Shown here one piece after another: positions 24,397 through 33,195 of a stretch of DNA of 64,000 bases. Origin of the DNA: an uncultured Modestobacter sp. (lineage in GTDB: Bacteria; Actinomycetota; Actinomycetes; Mycobacteriales; Geodermatophilaceae); assembly GCF_947486615.1 (NCBI RefSeq), contig NZ_CANKUD010000012.1, positions 1-64,000 of the forward strand, given 5' to 3'. Every line of letters starts with the position of its first letter. Position 1 is the stretch's first letter. The notes beneath the pieces were generated by a model that saw nothing but the letters and a program-made list of their open reading frames with translations, had not been told where the DNA came from and did no database searches. A program made the position numbers and the translations under genes.

Positions 24397-25935
24397 GTGG
24401 CCCGGGGCGCGGCGGAGTGGAGCGGGGCGGCGGTCCGCCGGTTCACCCGCCGGGCGACCGCCGCCCGCGCGGACACCAGCTGGCTCACCCGGGCCGGGGA
24501 CGCGCTGTCCGCGCTGACCTCGGCCGGGGTCTTCGTCGCCGTCTGCGGCGGCACGGTGTCCAGCCTGCGCGAGGAGATCGCCGCCCGGCCCGCGGCGGGT
24601 GCGGCCGTGCTGCCCGGTGGGCTCACCGCCGCAGCAGTGGCGCTGGCCCTCGGTGCCGGGCTGGTCGCGCTCTTCGCCCGGCTGGGCCCGGTCAGCGCGA
24701 CCCCGGCCGCGGCCGCCTGGTGGCTGCCCCTGCCGGCCTGCCGGCGGAGCCTGCTGCGCGGCGAGCTGGGCCGCGCGGTCGGGCTCGCGGTGGCCGTGGC
24801 GCTGACCGTCGGGGTGCCGGCGGTGCTGGCCTGGACGCGGACGTTGCCCGGCGTGCTCGCCGGGCTGGCCGCCGCCGGGCTCCTGGCCGCCCTCGGGGTG
24901 GGGCTGCTCGTCGTCCGGCAGGCCGGGGACGGCGCACGCTGGGTGCCGGCGGCCGCCGGCACCGTCACCGCGCTGGCGGTGGCCGGGCCGGCGGCGACCG
25001 GCTGCCTGATCGCTGCTGTCGGCGGCCGGCTGCCCCGGGTGCCCGGCTGGTCCTCGCCGGCGGTGACGGTCGGCGTCCTGGTCGGGCTGCTGGCCGCGAC
25101 GGTCGTGGGGCTGCTGGTCGCCGACCGCCGGCTGGACCGGCTGCCGGCCGCCTCGTTGCGCGCATCGGGGGAGACGGCGCAGTACGCCACCGCGTCGGTG
25201 TTCTCCCTCGACACCCGGGAGCTGGGTCGGGCGCTCCGGACGACGGTGCGCCGGCCCCGGCAGTCGCTGACCTGGCGCTGGGTGCGGGCGCCCTGGCAGG
25301 CCGTCGTCGCCGGGGACCTGGCGGTGCTGGCCCGCTCGCCGTGGCGCTGGGGGCAGCTGCTGGCCGGTGCGGCGTTGCCGGTGCTGGCCGCCCGCACCGA
25401 GGGGCTGGCCGAGGTGCCGGTGGTGGTGGCGGTCGCCGTCGTGCTGGGCTGGGGCGCCGCAGCCACGGCGCTGGGGGAGCCGGGCCGGCGGGCGGCCGCG
25501 TCCCCGGCGGCCGACCGTGCGCTGCCGCTGAGGGCCGCCCAGGTGGTGTGGGCCCGGGCGATCGTGCCGGTCGCCGTCCTGGTGGTCGTCTGCGGGCTCT
25601 CGGCGCTGCTGGTCGGCCAGGGCACCGGGGCGCCGGTCGCCTGGCTGGCGCTGGGTGCGGCGGCCGCGCCGGCCTGGGCCGGTGCCGCGCTGCGGGCCGC
25701 CTACCGCCCCGACCTCGACTGGTCCGGGCCGGTGCTCTCCTCGCCGATGGGCGCGGTGCCCACCGGGGTGGGCACGACCCTGGTCCGCGGCCCGGACGCC
25801 GGGGTCCTCGGCACCGCGCCGGTCGCGCTCGCGCTGCTGCTGGGGGCCGCGCCCTGGTGGCTGGTCGGCGCGCAGCTGGCCTGGTCGCTGGCGCTCGGGG
25901 CGCTCGCCGTCGGCACTGCCCAGCCACACGACTGA
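24397..25935 (+). CDS. large multi-pass membrane protein, probable ABC permease (DUF6297-like)
   Basis: A 512-residue membrane protein with about ten to twelve hydrophobic segments and a hydrophilic central loop (about 235-300, LDTRELGRALRTTVRRPRQS). It follows the ABC ATPase by 21 bp on the same strand, so it most likely forms the transmembrane subunit of that system; it resembles the poorly characterised actinobacterial family DUF6297, a resemblance I cannot confirm without a search. GTG 24397 is the first standard start after the upstream stop, which lies in the same frame. There is no signal peptide. The substrate is unknown; position between two TPP-riboswitch operons suggests a thiamin-related compound. 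Confidence 0.72.
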   Translation: MARGAAEWSGAAVRRFTRRATAARADTSWLTRAGDALSALTSAGVFVAVCGGTVSSLREEIAARPAAGAAVLPGGLTAAAVALALGAGLVALFARLGPVSATPAAAAWWLPLPACRRSLLRGELGRAVGLAVAVALTVGVPAVLAWTRTLPGVLAGLAAAGLLAALGVGLLVVRQAGDGARWVPAAAGTVTALAVAGPAATGCLIAAVGGRLPRVPGWSSPAVTVGVLVGLLAATVVGLLVADRRLDRLPAASLRASGETAQYATASVFSLDTRELGRALRTTVRRPRQSLTWRWVRAPWQAVVAGDLAVLARSPWRWGQLLAGAALPVLAARTEGLAEVPVVVAVAVVLGWGAAATALGEPGRRAAASPAADRALPLRAAQVVWARAIVPVAVLVVVCGLSALLVGQGTGAPVAWLALGAAAAPAWAGAALRAAYRPDLDWSGPVLSSPMGAVPTGVGTTLVRGPDAGVLGTAPVALALLLGAAPWWLVGAQLAWSLALGALAVGTAQPHD

Positions 25936-26010
25936 GCGCCCCCGCCGTGGCCGGTCATCGGCTCGCCTCCTCCCGTCGTCGCCGGGGACGAGGTGATGAT
26001 GGAGCGGCTC

Positions 26011-26778
26011 TCAGGACAGAGCGGGGGACCAGGCGCCGGTGAGCACGCTCGCGGTGACCGCGACCGCGCAGACGGCGACGGCGGCGGCCACCACCCAGGC
26101 ATCCAGGGGGCGCAGCCGGGAACCGCGGGCGTTGGTGCGGGTGATCCCGGAGTCGAAGCCGCGGGCGTCCATCGCGGTGGCCAGCCGGCTGCCCCGCCGG
26201 ATCGCCCCGACCAGCAGGCCGAACGCGGTGCTGGCCAGCAGCCGCACGTGCGCCACCGGGTTCCGGCCGCCGTCCACCCCGCGGGCCCGGCGGGCCAGCC
26301 GGATGGTCTCCCACTCCGCGGCCAGCAGCGGCACCAGCCGCAGCGCGGCCAGCGCCCCGTAGGCGAACCGGGTGGAGACCCGCCAGTGCAGGGTCAACGC
26401 GTCGGCCAGCCGCACCGGGTCGGTCGAGGCGACCAGCAGGATGCCGGGCAGCGCCAGGGCCACCACCCGCAGCGCCCAGGTCGCCCCGCTGACCCACGCC
26501 TCCGCGCCGTCCAGCGAGCCGAAGGCGACGTTCACCCACGCCACCCCGGCCGCGCTGAGCAGCAGCGGCCAGGTGCGGCGCAGCACGTCACCGGGCCGGG
26601 TCAGCCCGGCGGCCGGCAGCAGCGCCAGCTCCGCGACCAACAGCACGCTCGGCGTCACCAGGTCGCCGCTGACCAGCAGGACGACGGTGACGACGACGAT
26701 CGCGGTCAGCTGGGCCACCGGGTTCACCGCCGACAGCGGCACCGGGCGGGCCGGACCCAGGGCGAGCGGGACGCTCAC
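26011..26778 (-). CDS. ECF transporter transmembrane component EcfT
   Basis: A 255-residue membrane protein of the CbiQ/EcfT family. It has four or five spans and the two Ala-Arg-Gly-type coupling motifs RLARRARGVDGG (about 163-174) and TAMDARGFDSG (about 203-213), which contact the two ATPase domains. It is translated from GTG 26778 overlapping the ATPase stop (GTGA). With the double ATPase and the YkoE-like S component it forms a complete energy-coupling-factor importer downstream of a TPP riboswitch, so the cargo should be HMP or thiamin. Confidence 0.92.
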   Translation of the reverse strand: MSVPLALGPARPVPLSAVNPVAQLTAIVVVTVVLLVSGDLVTPSVLLVAELALLPAAGLTRPGDVLRRTWPLLLSAAGVAWVNVAFGSLDGAEAWVSGATWALRVVALALPGILLVASTDPVRLADALTLHWRVSTRFAYGALAALRLVPLLAAEWETIRLARRARGVDGGRNPVAHVRLLASTAFGLLVGAIRRGSRLATAMDARGFDSGITRTNARGSRLRPLDAWVVAAAVAVCAVAVTASVLTGAWSPALS

Positions 26779-28229
26779 GCCGGCACCGGGGCGCCGAGGG
26801 TGAGCACGTCGTCGGCGAGCGCGGTGACCACGGCGGCGTCGTGGGTGACCAGGCACAGCGCGCGGTTGCCGTCCTGCTGCTCGGCCAGCAGCGCCACCAG
26901 CTCGGCCCAGGTCTCCCGGTCCTGCCCGAACGTCGGCTCGTCGAGCACCAGCACCCGGGGCGCGGTGGCCAGCGCGGTGGCCACCGACAGCCGGCGCTGC
27001 TGACCGCCGGAGAGGGTGAAGGGGTTGGCGTCGGCGAGCGCGGCCAGCCCGAGCCGCTCCAGCAGCTCCTCGGCGGTGGCCCGGGCCTGCGCGGCCCCCG
27101 CTCCCGACCGCAGCGGCCCCAGCGACAGCTCGTCGCGCACCCGGCCGGTGAGGAACTGGTGCTCGGGCTGCTGGAAGACCGTGCCGATCCGGTTCGCCAG
27201 CTCCACCGCCGGCCAGCGGTGCGGCGGCAGGCCCGGACGGCGCAGCCCGGCGGTCAGGGCGGGGGAGGCGACGACCCGGCCGGTGCTGGGCGCCCGCAGC
27301 CCGGCCAGCAGCAGCGCCAGGGTCGACTTCCCGGTGCCGTTCGGCCCGGTGACCGCCAGCGTGCGGCCGGCCGGCAGGGCGACGTCGGTGGCCGCTAGTG
27401 CCGGTCGGGCAGCGCCCCGGTAGGCGAAGCCCGCTGCCTGCGCGGTCAGCAGCGCCTCACCGGGGGAGTGCACCCGGCGCGCGGGCATCCGCAGCGGCGC
27501 CGGCCGCCAGCCGGATGGGTGCTCCACCGTGCCGCCACCGGGTAGCAGCTCCACCACCCGGTCGACCAGCGGCAGCCACGCCTCGACGTCGTGGTCGACC
27601 ACCACCAGCGTCGCCGACCGGTCGGCCACCGCCCGATTGACGGCCGCCCGCACCAGCGCCGCGCCGTCCGGGTCGAGCTGGGCGGTCGGCTCGTCGAGCA
27701 GCAGCAGCCCCGGCCGCGGCGCCAGCGCGCCGGCCAGCACCAGCCGCTGCTTCTGCCCACCGGACAGCGCGGCGGTGGCGTGCTCGCGGCCGAGGTCGAA
27801 GCCGACGGCGTCCAGGGCGGTGTCCACGGCGGGCCAGATCAGCGCCGGCGGCGTCCCGGTGTTCTCCAGGCCGAAGGCCACGTCGTCCCCGGCCCGGGTC
27901 ATCACCAGCTGGGAGTCCGGGTCCTGGAACACCATGCCCACCGGACGGCGCCGCCGGTCGGGCACGGCGCCGTCCACGGTCAGCTCACCGGCGACGTCGC
28001 CGGACTCCGGCTCCAGCAGCCCGCCGAGTGCGCGCAGCAGCGTCGACTTGCCCGCCCCGGAGGCGCCGGCCAGCAGCACCCGCTGCCCGGGCTCGATCCG
28101 CAGGTCGACGTCCCGGACCGCCCAGGCGCGCCGGCTGGCGTGCCGGAAGCCGAACCCGGTGAGCCGGACGGCGGCCGGACCGACCCCGTCGTGCTGGACC
28201 GGCCCCGTCCCTGGGACGGGGCCCGCCAT
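26775..28229 (-). CDS. ECF transporter fused double ATPase (YkoD-like)
   Basis: A 484-residue protein with two complete ABC ATPase domains in one chain. The first has Walker A GASGAGKST near residue 56 and LSGGQKQRL near 155; the second has GPNGTGKST near residue 305 and LSGGQQRRLS near 400, with Walker B LLLLDEPTAQLD and VLVLDEPTFGQD. In split ECF systems EcfA and EcfA' are separate; the fusion is typical of YkoD. The stop overlaps the ecfT start and the ATG at 28229 overlaps the S-component stop, so all three are coupled. Confidence 0.93.
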   Translation of the reverse strand: MAGPVPGTGPVQHDGVGPAAVRLTGFGFRHASRRAWAVRDVDLRIEPGQRVLLAGASGAGKSTLLRALGGLLEPESGDVAGELTVDGAVPDRRRRPVGMVFQDPDSQLVMTRAGDDVAFGLENTGTPPALIWPAVDTALDAVGFDLGREHATAALSGGQKQRLVLAGALAPRPGLLLLDEPTAQLDPDGAALVRAAVNRAVADRSATLVVVDHDVEAWLPLVDRVVELLPGGGTVEHPSGWRPAPLRMPARRVHSPGEALLTAQAAGFAYRGAARPALAATDVALPAGRTLAVTGPNGTGKSTLALLLAGLRAPSTGRVVASPALTAGLRRPGLPPHRWPAVELANRIGTVFQQPEHQFLTGRVRDELSLGPLRSGAGAAQARATAEELLERLGLAALADANPFTLSGGQQRRLSVATALATAPRVLVLDEPTFGQDRETWAELVALLAEQQDGNRALCLVTHDAAVVTALADDVLTLGAPVPA

Positions 28230-28843
28230 CAGACGCGTGTCCGGCCGGAGGCGAAGGACGAGAGTGCGCCGCTGGCGGCCAGCGCCCGGGTCAGCGCCAT
28301 CCCGCCGAGCCCGGCGATCACCACGGTGCTCACCACGATGAGCGCGGTGTAGGTGGTCATCCAGCCCGGCGTCCAGTCCGGGTAGTAGTTGTAGAGGTCC
28401 AGGCCCGCGGCGGTGGCACCGGCGAGCGCGGCGGCCAGCAGCGCCTGCGGCCAGCTGTACCGGCGCCAGCCGAACGCGGCGAAGCCCAGCTCCCCGGCCA
28501 GGCCCTGCAGCAGGCCGTAGACGATCACCAGCGAGCCCCAGGCCGAACCGAGCAGCGCGGAGACGATGCCGGCGATCAGCTCGGCGAACAGCGCCGCGCC
28601 GGGCTTGCGGACCACCAGCGGCGCGAGCACGGCTGGCAGCAGCCAGACGCCGTACATGAACGCCTGGCCGGGCGGGAAGGCGCCGAAGGCCGGGCCGGTG
28701 GCGGCCCACAGCAGGCCCCAGGCCCAGAAGACGACGCCGAAGGCGACGCCCAGCACGGCGGTGACGACGATGTCGACGGTGCGCCAGCCGCCGCGCGGCG
28801 CGCCCTGGGCAGCATCGGACGGACGGACGGCCGGTTCGGCCAT
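28229..28843 (-). CDS. ykoE: ECF transporter S component, YkoE type (HMP/thiamin)
   Basis: A 204-residue membrane protein with about six spans and the YkoE pattern GVVFWAWGLLWAATGPAF, MYGVWLLPAVLAPLVVRKPGAALF and YSWPQALLAAALAGATAAGLDLYNYYPDW. YkoE binds the pyrimidine precursor HMP or thiamin. ATG 28843 is preceded by GGAGGAG, itself directly downstream of the second TPP riboswitch in this window. It leads a three-gene operon, S component, ATPase and T component, each overlapping the next by 4 nt. Confidence 0.93.
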   Translation of the reverse strand: MAEPAVRPSDAAQGAPRGGWRTVDIVVTAVLGVAFGVVFWAWGLLWAATGPAFGAFPPGQAFMYGVWLLPAVLAPLVVRKPGAALFAELIAGIVSALLGSAWGSLVIVYGLLQGLAGELGFAAFGWRRYSWPQALLAAALAGATAAGLDLYNYYPDWTPGWMTTYTALIVVSTVVIAGLGGMALTRALAASGALSSFASGRTRV

Positions 28844-28855
28844 GGTGCTCCTCCA

Positions 28856-28941
28856 GACTCCCTGCGCCGGCATGACCCGGATCAGGTTCGAGGGTCTGCG
28901 GTTGCCCGCACTCTCAGCGCCGAGGCGCTCCCCTGTCGTGT
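28856..28941 (-). promoter_or_regulatory. TPP riboswitch upstream of the YkoE ECF operon
   Basis: On the minus strand: CGGCGCTGAGAGTGCGGG, then a variable helix, then CGAACCTGATCCGGGTCATG and CCGGCGCAGGGAG, the ordered conserved elements of the THI-box aptamer. It ends about 13 nt before the S-component ATG, with the GGAGGAG ribosome site immediately after, so it probably hides the ribosome site when TPP is bound. Confidence 0.95.
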
Positions 28942-28951
28942 GTGAACGGCC

Positions 28952-28957
28952 AGCGTA
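28952..28957 (-). promoter_or_regulatory. -10 element for the YkoE operon
   Basis: On the minus strand TACGCT fits TANNNT. The expected start of transcription, near 28944, falls a few bases before the riboswitch. The -35 region is not distinctive. Confidence 0.45.
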
Positions 28958-29116
28958 GTTGAAGGACCCCCGGCCCCCCACCACTCGCAGGCTCGCGGTG
29001 GGCCCCTGCCGGGGGCCGTGGTCGGCAGTCGGGTGCGCGGCCACGGTGGGCTGGTGATAGGCAGGACGGCAGCACGGCGGGCCGGCGGCCCGCTGACGAC
29101 TCGACGAGGAGACGCA

Positions 29117-29872
29117 GTGGCACAGCAGCGGACGGCGATCATCACAGGAGCGGCGCGCGGGATCGGCGCGGCCATCGCACGGCGGTTCGCCCAGGACGGG
29201 ATGGCCGTCGCCGTCCTGGACCTGGACGAGGGAGCCTGCGCGGGCACGGTCGAGGAGATCCAGAAGGCCGGGGGCGAGGCGCTCGCCGTCGGTGCCAACG
29301 TCGCCGACGAGGCGTCGGTGAACGCCGCGGTCGAGCGGATCGCCGCCGAGCTCGGTGCCCCGACGGTGCTGGTGAACAACGCCGGCATCACCCGGGACAA
29401 CCTGCTGTTCAAGATGAGCGTCGAGGACTGGGACGCCGTCATGGGCGTGCACCTGCGCGGCGCCTTCCTGATGAGCAAGGCCGCGCAGAAGCACATGGTG
29501 GAGGCCGAGTTCGGCCGGATCGTGAACCTGTCCAGCGTCTCGGCGCTGGGCAACCGCGGCCAGGTCAACTACTCCGCGGCCAAGGCCGGCATGCAGGGCT
29601 TCACCAAGACCCTGGCCATCGAGCTGGGCCGGTACAACGTGACCGCCAACGCGATCGCCCCCGGCTTCATCGAGACCGAGATGACCGCGCAGACCGCCGA
29701 GCGGGTGGGTGTGCCGTTCGAGCAGTTCAAGGAGATGGCCGCCAAGCAGATCCCGGTCGCCCGGGTCGGCCAGCCCGAGGACATCGCGCACACCGCGTCG
29801 TTCCTGTGCAGCGAGGGTGCCGGCTTCGTCTCCGGCCAGGTCATCTACGTCGCCGGCGGCCCCCGCGACTGA
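29117..29872 (+). CDS. 3-oxoacyl-ACP reductase FabG-like SDR
   Basis: A 251-residue classical short-chain dehydrogenase. It has the NAD(P) motif TGAARGIGAA (about 10-19), NNAG, the catalytic Ser in NLSSVSA and the YSAAK catalytic Tyr/Lys (about residues 152-156), then APGFIETEM, which is typical of FabG-type enzymes. The reaction is reduction of a 3-ketoacyl thioester, or of another small carbonyl. GTG 29117 is chosen for the GAGGAG site just upstream; the frame continues to 29018 without a better start. It is monocistronic and convergent with another SDR gene, the two being separated by a nested hairpin array. Confidence 0.9.
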   Translation: MAQQRTAIITGAARGIGAAIARRFAQDGMAVAVLDLDEGACAGTVEEIQKAGGEALAVGANVADEASVNAAVERIAAELGAPTVLVNNAGITRDNLLFKMSVEDWDAVMGVHLRGAFLMSKAAQKHMVEAEFGRIVNLSSVSALGNRGQVNYSAAKAGMQGFTKTLAIELGRYNVTANAIAPGFIETEMTAQTAERVGVPFEQFKEMAAKQIPVARVGQPEDIAHTASFLCSEGAGFVSGQVIYVAGGPRD

Positions 29873-29922
29873 CGAAGGACCCCGGGCCGCCGTGCCCGCC
29901 AGTCGGTGCGGCGGTCCGGACC

Positions 29923-29994
29923 GGGTTGAGCCGCTCCGCTCAGGGTTGAGCCGCGTGCCCGCGCGGCTCAACCCTGTCCGAGGCGGCTCAACCC
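29923..29994. terminator. nested inverted repeat, bidirectional terminator
   Basis: An inner perfect 15-bp stem, CAGGGTTGAGCCGCG at 29941-29955 with CGCGGCTCAACCCTG at 29962-29976, has a 6-nt loop. An outer perfect 12-bp pair, GGGTTGAGCCGC at 29923-29934 with GCGGCTCAACCC at 29983-29994, uses the same core, giving four copies of one 12-base word. The outer right arm covers the stop codon of the minus-strand SDR. Confidence 0.8.
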
Positions 29995-30767
29995 GCCCGG
30001 CGGCTCGGGCCCCCGTGCACGCCGCGGCGGGCGAGCTCGGCGGTGAGCCGGGTCCACACCCGGACCGGCAGCAGCCGGGCCAGCTTCATCGCCACCATCA
30101 TCGGCACCGGGAAGACGACCTCGGCCTTGTCCCTGGCGATGCCGTCGGCGATGGTGCGGGCCGCCGCATCGGCCTCGACCTTGAACGGCATCGGGAACCG
30201 GTTGCGGTCGGTCATCCGGGTGGTCACGAACCCCGGGTTCACGGTCTGGACGACGACGCCCCGCGGGCCGAGTGACCCGCGCAGGCTCTCCAGCAGGCTG
30301 ATCAGCGCCGCCTTGCCCGCGTTGTAGGCCTCCGAGCCGGGCAGCCCCCGATACCCGGCGACCGAGGCGACGCCCACGATCCGGCCGCGGCCCTCCGCCA
30401 GCATCTGCGGGACGACGGCCTCCATGGTGTGCACCGCGCCCATCACGTTGACCTGCAGGTGGTCGGCGAAGAGCTGCGAGTCCCACGGTTCCACGTGGAA
30501 CGACGACCAGGTGCCGGCGTTCAGCACCGCGACGTCCAGCCCGCCCAGCGCCTCCCGGACCCGCTCGCCGGCCGCCACCGTGGCCGCCCGGTCGGTGACG
30601 TCCAGCGGGACGACGACCATCCGGCTGCCGGCGACCTCGGCGAGCTGCTCGGCGTTCCGGGCGCTGATCGCCACCCGGGCCCCGCGGTCGGCCAGCTCCC
30701 TGGCCAGCGCGGCGCCGATGCCGGTCGAGGCGCCGGTGACCCAGATCCGTGCTCCGGAGATCTCCAC
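29988..30767 (-). CDS. short-chain dehydrogenase (SDR family)
   Basis: A 259-residue SDR. The cofactor motif WVTGASTGIGAAL, LNAGTW, the active-site Ser in GVASVAGYRG and the YNAGK catalytic pair are all present. After the core comes a C-terminal extension of about 45 residues, VFPVPMMVAMKLARLLPVRV, with a hydrophobic stretch that could lie on the membrane, as in SDRs acting on lipids or steroids. GTG 30767 (VEISGARIWVTG) is preferred; ATG 30821 would add an Arg-rich leader. It faces the chemoreceptor gene divergently with about 290 bp between starts. Confidence 0.85.
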   Translation of the reverse strand: MEISGARIWVTGASTGIGAALARELADRGARVAISARNAEQLAEVAGSRMVVVPLDVTDRAATVAAGERVREALGGLDVAVLNAGTWSSFHVEPWDSQLFADHLQVNVMGAVHTMEAVVPQMLAEGRGRIVGVASVAGYRGLPGSEAYNAGKAALISLLESLRGSLGPRGVVVQTVNPGFVTTRMTDRNRFPMPFKVEADAAARTIADGIARDKAEVVFPVPMMVAMKLARLLPVRVWTRLTAELARRGVHGGPSRRAG

Positions 30768-31055
30768 GGGCCCAGCCTGGCCGACCGTGTCGTGGGCGGT
30801 GCGGGGAGCCCGCCGAGACATCGGGTGCCGTCGACAAGACGACCTCCGCTGCCGGTCTCGTGACGACTTGCGGCGAGGCCCGGCGACACGCCTGCCACGT
30901 TTCCCGGCGCCCGCCGGTCCGTCGTCAACATCTGCGTCTGCACGTCTCCGCCGAGACGTGCGGCGCCTGGATCAGGAAGGCCGGTCGGCCCGCGAGGACG
31001 CGGGAGCGCCGGCGCGCCGACGGGTGGACCACACACAGGAGATCGGGTCATCACC

Positions 31056-32636
31056 GTGAGCCACCGCAGCACCATCCGCAGCTGGTACGCAGACCGTCCG
31101 GTACGGCAGAAGATCCTCGCCACGGTGGGGGTGGCCGCACTGACCGCGGTCACCGTCGGCGCGCTCGGGGTCGAGCAGCTCGGTGACCTGAGGGACGCCC
31201 GAGCCGCTGAGCTGAGCACCTCACTGCCCTACATCAACGCCCTCGACGACATCGCGGTCACGGCCAAGGCCACCGCGAACGACGAGCGTGGCTACCTGCT
31301 CACCGGTGAGGAGTCCTTCCGGGCGGAGGTGGCGGAGCGGCTGGAGAAGATCGACGGCCTCGTCGCGACTGCCGGGGAGACCGCCGACAGCGCCGGCGAA
31401 CGGTCCTTCGTCGCCGAGCTGGAGTCGGGGCTGGGTGCATGGGCCGCCAGCATCGACTCGGAGTTCGCCCTGCTGGCCACGGACCGGGATGCTGCGATCG
31501 CCCTCGCCATGGGCCCCACTCGGGAGCTGCGCAAGGCCTACGAGGAGGTGCTGGACGCCGGTCGCGAGGAGGCGGAGGCCGAGCTGACCACCGGGGCCGG
31601 CTACGAGGAGGTGGTCTCCGCGGCGACCCGCACGACGATCGTCGTCTGCGCTCTCGGCGTCCTGCTCGCCGTGGTCGTCGGACTCCTGGTCTCGGGCTCG
31701 GTCATGCGCGGGCTCGGTGCCCTCCGACGCAGCGCAGAGCGGCTGGCAGCAGGCGACGTGACCGTCGGCACCGGGTTGGCGCAGCGGGATGAGCTGGGCC
31801 GGACGGCGGCGGCACTGGACGAGGCACTCGAGAGCATGCGTGGCCTGATCTCGAGCGTGGCGGTCTCCGCTGATGCGGTGGCGGCGGCGTCGGAGGAGCT
31901 GTCGGCGTCGTCGGTGCAGATCTCGACCTCTGCGGAGGAGACGTCGGCGCAGTCCGGGATGGTGTCGGCGGCGGCGGCGGAGGTGTCACGGAAGGTGGCG
32001 GCGGGTGCGGAGGAGATGGGTGCCTCGATCCGGGAGATCTCCCAGAACGCGAACGAGGCGGCGCGGGTGGCGGCGGCGGCGGTGACCGAAGCGCAGGCGA
32101 CGACGGCCACGATCACCGCGCTCGGGACGTCGAGCCAGGAGATCGGTGCGGTGGTCAAGACCATCACCAGCATCGCGGAGCAGACGAACCTGCTGGCGTT
32201 GAACGCCACGATCGAGGCCGCACGCGCTGGTGAGGCAGGGAAGGGCTTCGCAGTGGTGGCGAACGAGGTGAAGGAGCTGGCGCAGGAGACGGCGCGGGCG
32301 ACCGAGGACATCGCGCGGCGGGTGGAGGCGATCCAGGGCGACACGGCGAAGGCGATCGAGGCCATCGGGGGGATCTCGACGGTGATCGGCAGCATCAACG
32401 ACTTCCAGCTGACCATCGCCAGTGCGGTGGAGGAGCAGACGGCGACGACGAATGAGATGTCCCGGTCGGTGCAGGAGGCCGCAGGGGGGTCGACCGAGAT
32501 CGCCACGAACATCACCGGCGTCTCGGCGGCGGCGTCGTCGACGACGCAGGCGCTGGGGCAGACCCGGCAGGCGGTGGACGAGCTGTCCCGGATGGCCAGC
32601 GACCTACGGGGCAGCGTCGGCCGGTTCACCTGGTGA
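31056..32636 (+). CDS. methyl-accepting chemotaxis protein
   Basis: A 526-residue chemoreceptor. The first membrane span (about 20-40, [20 protein letters not shown]) is followed by a helical extracytoplasmic domain of about 145 residues, with [20 protein letters not shown] as in CHASE3/four-helix-bundle sensors. The second span (about 188-210) is followed by HAMP and the signalling domain. The hairpin tip [21 protein letters not shown] (shown in part) is intact, so it can bind CheA/CheW. No che or flagellar genes are in the window. GTG 31056 follows GGAGATCGGG. The ligand is unknown. Confidence 0.92.
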   Translation: MSHRSTIRSWYADRPVRQKILATVGVAALTAVTVGALGVEQLGDLRDARAAELSTSLPYINALDDIAVTAKATANDERGYLLTGEESFRAEVAERLEKIDGLVATAGETADSAGERSFVAELESGLGAWAASIDSEFALLATDRDAAIALAMGPTRELRKAYEEVLDAGREEAEAELTTGAGYEEVVSAATRTTIVVCALGVLLAVVVGLLVSGSVMRGLGALRRSAERLAAGDVTVGTGLAQRDELGRTAAALDEALESMRGLISSVAVSADAVAAASEELSASSVQISTSAEETSAQSGMVSAAAAEVSRKVAAGAEEMGASIREISQNANEAARVAAAAVTEAQATTATITALGTSSQEIGAVVKTITSIAEQTNLLALNATIEAARAGEAGKGFAVVANEVKELAQETARATEDIARRVEAIQGDTAKAIEAIGGISTVIGSINDFQLTIASAVEEQTATTNEMSRSVQEAAGGSTEIATNITGVSAAASSTTQALGQTRQAVDELSRMASDLRGSVGRFTW

Positions 32637-32662
32637 CGGCGTCCCCCGGAGGGGCGAGTTGG

Positions 32663-33151
32663 ATGATGGCGGGCATGGCATCGCGCAAGAAGTCGTCCGC
32701 CGGGCCGGCGCCGCGGCTGGGGCACGGTGAGTTCGTGGCCTACCCGGGTGGCCCGACCGCGATCTACGACCTGCTCGAGCGGCTGAGTGCGGCGGCCGGG
32801 GACTCGCCGGACTTCGGCACCCCCGGGATCAGCCTCGACCGGAAGCGCCTCACCGTGCGCTGGCACGGTCAGCTCCCGGCTCCAGTGCAGGCCGTGCTGG
32901 TCGACCCCGGCTGCGAGGTCACGGTCCAGCAGACCGCCTTCCGCCCCGGTGACCTGCGGGCGGAGGCGGAGCGACTGCTCCGGGAGCACCCGGGCGTGAT
33001 CGCCACCGCGAACGCCCGGCCGGAGGGCGACGGCGTCGAGGTCCTGGTGCCGCCCGCGGTCGCCGATCCGGCCGGCGGCGCCGAGCAGGCGGTGGCGGGC
33101 CTGAGCGACGTCCCGGTGTTCGCGGAGATCGGCGAGGCCACGGCACCCTGA
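32663..33151 (+). CDS. hypothetical soluble protein
   Basis: A protein of about 162 residues that I do not recognise. It has a basic N terminus (MASRKKSSAGPAP) and three evenly spaced beta-alpha patterns, with RLTVRWHGQLPAPVQAVLVD and GVIATANARPEGDGVEVLVPP. No membrane span, signal or catalytic motif is seen. ATG 32663 is chosen because GGAGGGG lies about nine bases upstream; ATG 32666 and 32675 are equally in frame. It follows the chemoreceptor gene by 26 bp in the same direction and might share its transcript, but nothing links it functionally. Confidence 0.7.
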   Translation: MMAGMASRKKSSAGPAPRLGHGEFVAYPGGPTAIYDLLERLSAAAGDSPDFGTPGISLDRKRLTVRWHGQLPAPVQAVLVDPGCEVTVQQTAFRPGDLRAEAERLLREHPGVIATANARPEGDGVEVLVPPAVADPAGGAEQAVAGLSDVPVFAEIGEATAP

Positions 33152-33195
33152 GTCGAAGGGGCCGAAGTCGCGACTCTGGCCCCGTGAGGTGGGGG

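Noticed and set aside
23632..25929. Long minus-strand frames opposite the ABC ATPase and membrane-protein genes
   Set aside because: They encode Arg/Gly/Gln-rich sequence typical of shadows; the plus strand has Walker motifs and membrane spans.
31873..32500. Arg-rich short frames within the chemoreceptor signalling domain
   Set aside because: They are out-of-frame readings of the repetitive GCG/GAG-rich heptad region of the receptor.
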